Part shown: piece after piece, positions 28,094-34,557 of the stretch | How the letters are laid out: each line of letters begins with the position of its first letter | How positions within the stretch are numbered: position 1 is the stretch's first letter | DNA from: Ga0077536 sp943370145 | GTDB taxonomy: Bacteria > Pseudomonadota > Gammaproteobacteria > Ga0077536 | DNA: 37,669 bases | Direction of reading: 5' to 3' | Assembly: GCA_943370145.1 (NCBI GenBank) | Contig: CALRPY020000043.1 | Span: 1 to 37,669, forward strand | Made by a program: the position numbers and the translations under genes | Notes under the pieces: model-generated | The model's input: the letters and a program-made list of their open reading frames with translations, nothing else | Database searches by the model: none | What the model was told of the DNA's origin: nothing

Positions 28094-29851
28094 TCAGTGC
28101 GCCGCGGCGGCCAACGGCTCGAGCCGCACCTGCGCACCGCCCGCGGACGGCGCCAGCTTCAGGCGCAGATCGTGGAAGGCGGCCACCGTCGGCCGGTGCG
28201 CGATGCTCACGAGCGTCGTCCCGGGCAGGCGTTCGCGCAGCAGACCGTACATCCGCTGTTCCATGTCCTCGTCCAGCGCGGAGGTCGCTTCGTCGAGGAA
28301 GAGCCAATCCGGGCGGTTCAACAGCACGCGCGCGAAGGCGAGCCGCTGCTGTTCGCCCGGCGACAGCCGCTGGCTCCAGCGATGCGCGTCGTCCAGCTGG
28401 GCGACCAGGTGCTCGAGGCCGCAGGTCGACAGTGCTTCGGCGATCTGTGCGTCGCTGAAGCCGGCCTCGCCGGCCGGATAGGCGACCACCGCGCGCAGCG
28501 TGCCGAGCGGCAGGTAGGGTCGTTGCGGCAGGAACATCGCCCGACTGCCGGCCGGCATCTCCACCTGCCCCTCGCCGAAGGGCCAGATGCCCGCGAGCGC
28601 GCGGAACAGCGTGGACTTGCCGACACCCGACGGGCCGGTCACGAGCACGTGGGAACCGGCCGGCAGGCGCGTGGCGACGCCATCGAGCAGCGTGCGGCCG
28701 TTCGGCAGGCGGACGTCAAGCCCAGTCGCCACGAGTTCGCGCTGCCCGGCGTGGCCGATGTGAATCCGGTCCTCCACGCCCGCCGCCTGCTGGATCGCCT
28801 CGTGGAAGCTGGTGAGACGATCGACCGTCGCCTTCCAGGTCGCCAGCGACGCATAGGCCGACACGAACCAGCTCAGCGCATCCTGCACGCGGCCGAACGC
28901 GGACGCCGTCTGCATGAGGCCGCCCAGCTGCAGGCCGCCGTTGAAGAAACGGGGCGCGGCGACGACGAACGGGAAGATGATGGCGAGCTGGTCGTACACG
29001 TAGGTGAACCAGTTCAGCCGCTTGCCGCAGGTCATCAGGCCGCGGAAATTCGCCACCACGTGGTGGAAACGTTCATTGAGCCCGCGGCGTTCGTCGTCCT
29101 CGCCGCGATAGAACGCGACGCCCTCGGCATTTTCGCGCAGGCGCACGAGACCGTAGCGGAAGTCCGCCTCGAAGCGCTGCTGGTTGTAGTTCAGCCCGAT
29201 CAGGGGCCGCCCCAGCAGGTGCGCGAGCCAGGTGCCCGCGAAGGCATATACCAGCGCGACCCAAACCATGTAGCCGGGTATCGACACCTCGGAACCGCCC
29301 ACGGTCAGCGCGAAGGCGCCGGACAGCCCCCACAGGATGGTCACGAAGGAAAACAGCGTCACCACCGACTTCATCAGGTCCAGCGCCAGCCCGAGGGTCA
29401 TCGCGGTGAAGTTGTTGACGTCCTCCTGGATACGCTGGTCCGGGTTGTCGGTGCCCAGGCTCGTCAGTTCGAGCCGGTAGTAGTTGCGGTTGGCCAGCCA
29501 GTCGCTCATGAATGCGTCGGTGAGCCAGCGCCGCCAGCGGATCTGCAGCATCTGCCGCAGGTAGGTCTGGTACACGGCGACCGCGATGTAGCTGAACGCC
29601 AGCACGGCGAATTTCTGCAGCTGGGCCTGGAACTGCGCGTAGTCCTTGTTCTGCAGCGAGTTGTAGAACGCGTTGTTCCACTCGTTGAGCAGCACGAGGA
29701 GATAGACGAGCCCGAGGTTCATGCCGATGACGACCAGCAGCAGGGTCCAGGCGCTGCCCTTCTCCTCCGACTGCCAGTAGGGTTTGACCAGGGCCCAGAT
29801 CTTGCCCGGCACGGTCGTGGAAGAAATCGTCAAGCGCTGCTGGTCGCTCAT
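28094..29851 (-). CDS. ABC transporter, fused permease and ATPase, SbmA/BacA/YddA-like
   Basis: The protein has 585 residues from the ATG at 29851; a GTG two codons upstream is also possible. The N-terminal transmembrane domain belongs to the SbmA/BacA-like (ABC_membrane_2) group, with typical LLNEWNNAFYNSLQNKDY and YRGEDDERRGLNERFH segments. The ATPase domain follows, with GPSGVGKST (K412), signature LSPGEQQR, Walker B WLFLDEATSALD and the SIAHRP switch His. Relatives import or export peptides and hydrophobic compounds or very-long-chain acyl-CoA; the substrate here is unknown. A homodimer in the inner membrane is expected. Confidence 0.9.
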   Translation of the reverse strand: MSDQQRLTISSTTVPGKIWALVKPYWQSEEKGSAWTLLLVVIGMNLGLVYLLVLLNEWNNAFYNSLQNKDYAQFQAQLQKFAVLAFSYIAVAVYQTYLRQMLQIRWRRWLTDAFMSDWLANRNYYRLELTSLGTDNPDQRIQEDVNNFTAMTLGLALDLMKSVVTLFSFVTILWGLSGAFALTVGGSEVSIPGYMVWVALVYAFAGTWLAHLLGRPLIGLNYNQQRFEADFRYGLVRLRENAEGVAFYRGEDDERRGLNERFHHVVANFRGLMTCGKRLNWFTYVYDQLAIIFPFVVAAPRFFNGGLQLGGLMQTASAFGRVQDALSWFVSAYASLATWKATVDRLTSFHEAIQQAAGVEDRIHIGHAGQRELVATGLDVRLPNGRTLLDGVATRLPAGSHVLVTGPSGVGKSTLFRALAGIWPFGEGQVEMPAGSRAMFLPQRPYLPLGTLRAVVAYPAGEAGFSDAQIAEALSTCGLEHLVAQLDDAHRWSQRLSPGEQQRLAFARVLLNRPDWLFLDEATSALDEDMEQRMYGLLRERLPGTTLVSIAHRPTVAAFHDLRLKLAPSAGGAQVRLEPLAAAAH

Positions 29852-30035
29852 GGACACTGCTTTCCGGACTGCGAGAAGGTGGAAGAAGAGCGTCTGGCAT
29901 CATAGCCGAAAGCCCGGCCTCGACGGGGCGCGAACCGCCGGCTCCGGTCGGGCGTTCCGCGTCGGCCCGGCAGGCATCGAGCGCCTGCGTCACCCGCCAT
30001 CATGAAGGAAGCCCTCCGGCCGACGCGGGGGGACA

Positions 30036-30082
30036 CCGCGGGAAAAGGTGTCGGATTTGAAATCCGACACCTTTTCCCGCGG
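30036..30082. repeat. Dispersed palindrome, copy 1
   Basis: A perfect 23-base inverted repeat with a single centre base lies at 30036-30082: core GGTGTCGGATTT-g-AAATCCGACACC, then AAAA/TTTT and an outer CCGCGGG/CCCGCGG stem. It is in the 330-bp divergent gap 29852-30181 between the ABC transporter and the dehalogenase-like gene. The gap otherwise holds only a weak promoter candidate; no other gene was seen in it. Confidence 0.9.
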
Positions 30083-30102
30083 CTTTTCCGGTGCCGGACA
30101 AG

Positions 30103-30131
30103 GACTTTCACAGCTAGCTGCACGCTAGAAT
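30103..30131 (+). promoter_or_regulatory. Possible promoter of the dehalogenase-like gene
   Basis: GACTTT (30103-30108) is followed by a 17-base spacer and TAGAAT (30126-30131), 50 bases ahead of the ATG at 30182. The spacer contains the palindrome CAGCTAGCTG. This is a weak pattern match. Confidence 0.3.
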
Positions 30132-30181
30132 CAAAGCGCAACCCGGGCGCCCTGTTCGTGGCCCTGTCGAGGAGATTCCGC

Positions 30182-31057
30182 ATGCTGTTCGACCATCGCT
30201 TTCGACTGACCGAAGTCGACACCGGCACGGCCAGACTGACGCTGCGCCACGGTGGCGAGGGGCCGCCCCTGTTGCTGCTGCACGGTTTTCCCCAGACGCA
30301 CGCGATGTGGCACCTGGTGGCGCCGGCGCTTGCGCGGCACTTCCATCTCGTGATGCCGGACCTGCGCGGCTACGGCGACAGCACGAAGCCCGCGAGCACA
30401 CCGGACCACCTGCCGCATTCGAAGCGCGCGATGGCCGGGGACATGGCCGCGCTGATGAGCGCGCTCGGCCACGAACATTTCGCGGTCGCCGGCCACGATC
30501 GCGGGGCCCGGGTCGCGCACCGGATGGCGCTGGACTTTGCGCCGCGCATCACGCGCGCGTGCCTGATGGACATCGTGCCGACGCGGCACCTGTTCACGCA
30601 TACGGATCAGGTCTTCGCGACCGCCTACTATCACTGGTTCTTCCTGATCCAGCCGGATGGACTGCCGGAACGCATGATAGGCAGCGATCCCGGCTGGTAC
30701 ATGCGCGAGTGCATCCGCCGCTGGGCCGCCCCGGGCGCGGTCTTCGACCCCGAGGCGCTCGCCGAATACGAGCGCTGCTATCGCCGGCCGGAAAATGTGC
30801 ACGCGGCCTGCGAGGACTACCGCGCGGGCGCGAGCATCGATCTCGAGCACGACGCGGCAAGCGGCGGGCAACGCATCGAATGCCCGCTGCTCGTGCTGTG
30901 GGGCAGCCGCGGTTTCGTGCACCGCCACTACGCGGTGCTGGACGTCTGGCGCCAGTACGCGAACGACCTGCGTGGCCGCGCACTGGACTGCGGCCACTTC
31001 CTGCCGGAGGAAAGACCTGACGACGTGACCGCGGAGTTGCTCGCGTTCTTTGCCTGA
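30182..31057 (+). CDS. Alpha/beta hydrolase, haloacetate (fluoroacetate) dehalogenase-like
   Basis: The protein has 291 residues with GAGGAG seven bases ahead of the ATG. It carries the features of FAc-DEX-type dehalogenases: nucleophile D106 in GHDRGARVAHR with R107 and R110 as carboxylate-binding arginines, acid D130 (MDIVPT), H151 and W152 (YYHWFF) plus Y213 (CEDYRAG) as the halide pocket, and the catalytic H272 (DCGHFLPEE). The oxyanion region HGFPQTHAMW is near residue 40. Family members hydrolyse haloacetates to glycolate. The full set of residues favours dehalogenase over an epoxide hydrolase, but the natural substrate is not proven. It is convergent with the PcaC-like gene 27 bp away. 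Confidence 0.87.
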   Translation: MLFDHRFRLTEVDTGTARLTLRHGGEGPPLLLLHGFPQTHAMWHLVAPALARHFHLVMPDLRGYGDSTKPASTPDHLPHSKRAMAGDMAALMSALGHEHFAVAGHDRGARVAHRMALDFAPRITRACLMDIVPTRHLFTHTDQVFATAYYHWFFLIQPDGLPERMIGSDPGWYMRECIRRWAAPGAVFDPEALAEYERCYRRPENVHAACEDYRAGASIDLEHDAASGGQRIECPLLVLWGSRGFVHRHYAVLDVWRQYANDLRGRALDCGHFLPEERPDDVTAELLAFFA

Positions 31058-31084
31058 CCCCGGCCAGGCCGCCCGCAGCCGGCG

Positions 31085-31468
31085 TCAGGCGACAGCGTCG
31101 AGTTCGGCAAAGAGTTCGCGCGCGACGCGGAAAGCGTCCACCGCCGCTGGCATGCCGCAGTACACGCCCGCGTGCAGCAGGCACTCACGGAGCTTGTCGC
31201 GGGAGACACCGTTGTTGAGCGCGCCACGCAGGTGGAGCTTCAGTTCGTGCGGCCGGTTCAGCGCGACCAGCATCACCACCGTCAGCATGCTGCGCTCGGC
31301 CAGTTCCAGTCCCGGGCGCTGCCACACGGTGCCCCACGCGAAGCCGGTCACGACGTCCTGCAGCGGCCGGCTGAAGTCATCGGCGCCGGCCAGCGCGCGT
31401 TCCACGTAGTCGGTGCCCAGCACCTGCTTGCGGGTTGCGAGCCCGCGTTCGAAAGCATCCTGTTCCAT
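31085..31468 (-). CDS. Carboxymuconolactone decarboxylase family protein, PcaC-like
   Basis: The protein has 127 residues from the ATG at 31468, which has GGAGG five bases upstream; the ATG at 31480 is less well placed. One CMD domain fills the protein: TGFAWGTVWQRPGL, ERSMLTVVMLVALN, HLRGALNNGVSRDKL and HAGVYCGMPAAVDAF, all as in PcaC. PcaC decarboxylates 4-carboxymuconolactone in the protocatechuate branch of the beta-ketoadipate pathway. No other pca gene is nearby, so a related lactone- or peroxide-linked role is possible. Confidence 0.85.
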   Translation of the reverse strand: MEQDAFERGLATRKQVLGTDYVERALAGADDFSRPLQDVVTGFAWGTVWQRPGLELAERSMLTVVMLVALNRPHELKLHLRGALNNGVSRDKLRECLLHAGVYCGMPAAVDAFRVARELFAELDAVA

Positions 31469-31542
31469 GGGGTCCTCCATCAGGGTCGTCTGCTCGGGGG
31501 ATAGCGATCAGGGGGGGCGAAGGCCTGCCGGTTCTGACAATG

Positions 31543-31587
31543 GCGGAGAAAAGGTGTCAGATTTCGAGTCTGACACCTTTTCTCCGC
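31543..31587. repeat. Dispersed palindrome, copy 2
   Basis: Arms of 22 bases (31543-31564 and 31566-31587) surround a single centre base. The core is GGTGTCAGATTT-c-GAGTCTGACACC, with two G/T positions next to the centre. AAAA/TTTT and an outer GCGGAG/CTCCGC stem follow. The outer stem differs from copy 1 but still pairs. It lies in the 150-bp gap between the PcaC-like gene start and the binding-protein gene stop. Confidence 0.9.
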
Positions 31588-31618
31588 TCCACATGCATCA
31601 CCCACCATCATGCCGGTT

Positions 31619-32395
31619 TCAGGGAACCGGCCAGAAGGCCTGCTGCGCGGGATGCGCCGCGAGGCGGAACGCCGCGATGGCCTTGCGCGCCTCAGCGCCG
31701 CGCAGCCAGGCAATCGCCTCGGCCGCAAGCCGCGCGCCCGGCGCAGCGCTGACCGTCGCCGCGCTGAGCGGGCGCAGCAGTGCGGGTTCGGGCCACACGA
31801 CGGGACGCATCGACTGTCCAGACATCGCAAAGGGGTGCAGGCCCCACCACGTATACCAGCCATTCTTCGTCGCCAGCAGCACGGCGCCGAGGCCCACCGC
31901 CTGACGATCGCGCCGCTGGCACGCCAGTTCACCGGCGAGTTCGCGTGTCACGCGCACCAGGCCATCGAGATCGTTCTCGAGCATGCAGGCGCCCCGCGCG
32001 CGGATGCGCGCCATCGCGTCCGCGGCGCTCGGCGCGCCGATGACGCCGGCCGGATCGTTCATCGGCGCGAGCAAGGCAATCGGATTGGCGAAGACTTCGA
32101 CGCTGCCCGCGATGACGCCGTCCTCGAGCAGACGCTGCCGGCCCGGGAAGCGGGTGTGCATGATCACGAGATCCGCCTTCCCCTCGCGCGCCGCGCGGGC
32201 GACTTCGCGGCCGTGCACGGGCGTCACCTCGAGCGTGGCGCCGCGGGCGGCGACGAAAGCCTCGAGGATGCGTTCGAGGAAGCGCTCCTGGTTGACGATC
32301 GGCACGACGTGGGCCCGCAGCACGGCCGGCTCGGCGGACGCGCCACCGGCGATCACGCAACACAGCAGCGACACCGCTCGCAGCCAGCCCTTCAT
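31619..32395 (-). CDS. Periplasmic binding protein, tungstate/molybdate (TupA)-like
   Basis: The protein has 258 residues with a cleavable signal peptide (MKGWLRAVSLLCCVIAGGAS, likely cut after ASA). The mature part has the type II periplasmic binding fold pattern of TupA-like proteins: an N-terminal strand, FLERILEAFVAARGATLEVT, then GKADLVIMHTR and a middle segment, FANPIALLAPMNDP. The ATG overlaps the stop of the ModE-like regulator (ATGA at 32392-32395). No permease or ATPase gene follows, so it is an orphan binding protein, or its transporter is elsewhere. Oxyanion specificity is inferred from the regulator and overall resemblance. Confidence 0.7.
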   Translation of the reverse strand: MKGWLRAVSLLCCVIAGGASAEPAVLRAHVVPIVNQERFLERILEAFVAARGATLEVTPVHGREVARAAREGKADLVIMHTRFPGRQRLLEDGVIAGSVEVFANPIALLAPMNDPAGVIGAPSAADAMARIRARGACMLENDLDGLVRVTRELAGELACQRRDRQAVGLGAVLLATKNGWYTWWGLHPFAMSGQSMRPVVWPEPALLRPLSAATVSAAPGARLAAEAIAWLRGAEARKAIAAFRLAAHPAQQAFWPVP

Positions 32396-33498
32396 GCGGC
32401 AGCCTCGCGCTTCCTGCGGGGCACGGGCGCGAGCTTGGCGAGCGTCGGGATCTGCTTGAGTTCCACCAGGCGCCCCGACCCGCGCGTGTCGCAGCCGGGC
32501 GTGGCCGCCAGCGCGCGCTTGAAGGCGGTCGAGCCCAGCAGGCGCTGGAGCAGCGCACAGGGCTTGCGATGGATGTCCTCCCGCGGCACCGCGAGCAGGT
32601 ATTTCTCGTGCACCTCGCGGTGGAACTGCAGGCCGAAGCGCTCCGCCGCCGCGCGGGCGCCGAACGCGACGTCGGCCTCGCCCGCCGCGACCATCGCGGC
32701 CACCGCGAGGTGCGTGTACTCCTCGTTGTGGTAGCCGGGAATGCCCGATGGCTTGAGCCCGGCGTCCGCCAGCAGCAGATCGAACACCAGGCGGCTGCCG
32801 GCGCCGGACTGCCGGTTCACGAAGCGCAGCCGGCGCTTGGCGATGTCCCGCAGGCCACCGAAGGCCGCGCCCGGTTTGGTGATGAAGCCCAGTTCGCGCG
32901 TCTCGACCAGCAACAACACGTCACGCTTCGCATCGAGACGCGGCTGGAAGCGACGCCACAGGCGCGTGCCGAGGTTGCCCTCCGGCAGGTGGAAACCCGC
33001 CACGCGACAGGCGCCGCTCGCATAGCGCTCGAGGCTCTGCTCGCTGCCGAGCAACTGCAGGTCGACCTCGACCTGCTCCTTGCGCAGCAACTCGGCCAGC
33101 GTCGTGACGCCGAGGCCGTGGCTCGCGACGATGGTGACCTCCCCCTCGTCCTGCGCCCGCGTGAGGGCCTCGAGGCTGCGCAGCGCAAATGCGGACGCGT
33201 CCTCGAGCGCCGCGTGGGCGCGCTCGTTGGTCTTGTGCCAGGTATCGCGCAGGGTTTCGCCTGCGCTCGTCAGCACGGCACCGCGGCCGCGCACCAGCGC
33301 CACCAGCGTGTGCCCGAAGTATTGTTCCCAGTACTTGATAACCCCCCAGGCGTGCCGGTAGGACAGCTTCGCCGCGCGCGCCGCGTAGCGCAGGTTGCCG
33401 CCGTTCGCGATGCCGTCGAGCAGTGCGATGAGCTCCGGGTTGAAGGCTTCGCGCTGCTTGCCAACGAGCGTCCAGGCGAGATGCAGTTCTATATTCAT
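32392..33498 (-). CDS. ModE-like HTH regulator with periplasmic-binding-protein-like effector domain
   Basis: The protein has 368 residues from the ATG at 33498, with GGAG seven bases upstream. The N-terminal 100 or so residues are a ModE/LysR-type winged helix (LRYAARAAKLSYRHAWGVIK, then RGRGAVLTSAGE). The rest is a PBP-like ligand domain of the kind fused to ModE-type regulators (VTIVASHGLGVTTLAELL, FVNRQSGAGSRLVFDLLL, NEEYTHLAVAAMVAAGEADV). Such proteins usually sense molybdate, tungstate or molybdopterin-related signals. It is co-transcribed with the binding protein and divergent from the PEP-CTERM-type gene. Confidence 0.85.
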   Translation of the reverse strand: MNIELHLAWTLVGKQREAFNPELIALLDGIANGGNLRYAARAAKLSYRHAWGVIKYWEQYFGHTLVALVRGRGAVLTSAGETLRDTWHKTNERAHAALEDASAFALRSLEALTRAQDEGEVTIVASHGLGVTTLAELLRKEQVEVDLQLLGSEQSLERYASGACRVAGFHLPEGNLGTRLWRRFQPRLDAKRDVLLLVETRELGFITKPGAAFGGLRDIAKRRLRFVNRQSGAGSRLVFDLLLADAGLKPSGIPGYHNEEYTHLAVAAMVAAGEADVAFGARAAAERFGLQFHREVHEKYLLAVPREDIHRKPCALLQRLLGSTAFKRALAATPGCDTRGSGRLVELKQIPTLAKLAPVPRRKREAAA

Positions 33499-33546
33499 CG
33501 ATTCACTCCGCACTGATGGCCGGCACGTTCGCGACAGCGGCGCGCC

Positions 33547-33576
33547 AAGATACATGCGAAAGATTGCATATTTCAA
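33547..33576 (-). promoter_or_regulatory. Candidate sigma70 promoter of the ModE-like regulator
   Basis: Reading leftward, TTGAAA (complement of 33571-33576), 18 bases, and TATCTT (complement of 33547-33552) lie about 50 bases ahead of the ATG. The region is locally A/T-rich compared with its surroundings. No ModE consensus box was recognised. Confidence 0.4.
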
Positions 33577-33692
33577 ACACTCCCTTTCCAGCCCAAACGG
33601 CTTCCATATCGCGCCCGTCGTGGCAGAATTCTCGCACAAGAAAACATGATGGCAGTCACGCTTCCACGCGCGCATCCCGGAGAACAACGGCA

Positions 33693-34418
33693 ATGAACAA
33701 CAATTCCCGCATCAAGAATGGCCGGCATCTTCTGCTGGCGCTCGCGCTCGGCGCCGCGGCGGCGAGCGCGCACGGCGCCCCGGTTACCGTCAAGTATCTG
33801 TTCGATAATGCAACGAACACCTCTTACGCGAACCCCGGGCTCGACACATCGCTGGCCGTCGATCCAGCGTTGCTCAATTTCTCCGCCTGGTCTGATGGCG
33901 ACGGCACGCTGATCCAGTCGACGCCCACCGCGGCGCTCGACGGATTGCTGGGCCAGAACAGCACCGGCCGCGCTGTCGCCGCGCGCAGCTGGCATGACGG
34001 CAACTCGTTCAATTTCTCCTTCGAGGTCGCCGCGGGCTCGAAGCTCAGCATCAGCCGGATCGATTTCTGGGAGCAGGGGTCCAGTGGCGGCCAGGGCCTG
34101 GGGCCGACAAGTTGGACGATGTCGATCAATGGACAGCAGGTCGGCAGCGGCAGCGCGTTCCGTGGCAATCCGGGCAATTCCCACGTTTTGGATTCAGGCC
34201 TCCCGACCGGGCTCGATGGCGTCGTGGCATTCAGCATCTTCGCGACGGGCGCCGCGAGCAGTGCGACGCCGCCAGCCAACAACGCGGCGAATGCGTCCTG
34301 GCGCATCGACAACTTCACGATCACCGGCGACGTGTCCCCTGTCCCCGTGCCCGGCGCCGTGTGGCTGATGGGCAGCGCGCTCGTGGCACTGGCCGCACGG
34401 CGTCGACGCCTCGGCTGA
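33693..34418 (+). CDS. PEP-CTERM/VPLPA-type sorted extracellular protein
   Basis: The protein has 241 residues. It has an N-terminal signal peptide (about 1-29, cleavage near AHGAP), a beta-rich central region without a recognised catalytic motif, and a C-terminal sorting signal: VPVPGAVWLMGSALVALAAR followed by an arginine cluster. This tripartite tail is the hallmark of exosortase substrates. No exosortase gene is in the window, so it must be elsewhere. GGAG lies 10 bases ahead of the ATG. The gene precedes a TonB-dependent receptor by 139 bp on the same strand, so a joint surface function is plausible. Confidence 0.87.
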   Translation: MNNNSRIKNGRHLLLALALGAAAASAHGAPVTVKYLFDNATNTSYANPGLDTSLAVDPALLNFSAWSDGDGTLIQSTPTAALDGLLGQNSTGRAVAARSWHDGNSFNFSFEVAAGSKLSISRIDFWEQGSSGGQGLGPTSWTMSINGQQVGSGSAFRGNPGNSHVLDSGLPTGLDGVVAFSIFATGAASSATPPANNAANASWRIDNFTITGDVSPVPVPGAVWLMGSALVALAARRRRLG

Positions 34419-34443
34419 GGGCCGGCCCTTCGCTTCAGAAGCC

Positions 34444-34471
34444 GCGCGGCGCGCCTGCCGGGGCGCCGCGC
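34444..34471. other. GC-rich hairpin between the PEP-CTERM-type gene and the TonB receptor
   Basis: GCGCGGCGC (34444-34452) and GCGCCGCGC (34463-34471) form a 9-bp stem with a 10-base loop. No T-run follows, so it may be a weak or Rho-linked terminator or an attenuator. No cobalamin-riboswitch-like box was seen ahead of the receptor. Confidence 0.45.
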
Positions 34472-34557
34472 AGCAGTCGACCGACACCGCCGTGTGACAT
34501 TGGCACGGCTACGGTAGCCCGGTAACGGCAACGCGACCGGGCGCAACGAGCTCAGCC

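Noticed and set aside
33499..33692. ModE-type operator in the divergent region of the ModE-like regulator
   Set aside because: The region is A/T-rich but contains no inverted TATATA-type ModE consensus that I could recognise.
34419..34557. Cobalamin or other riboswitch ahead of the TonB receptor
   Set aside because: The leader is only 139 bp, has no recognisable conserved box, and shows just one simple GC hairpin.
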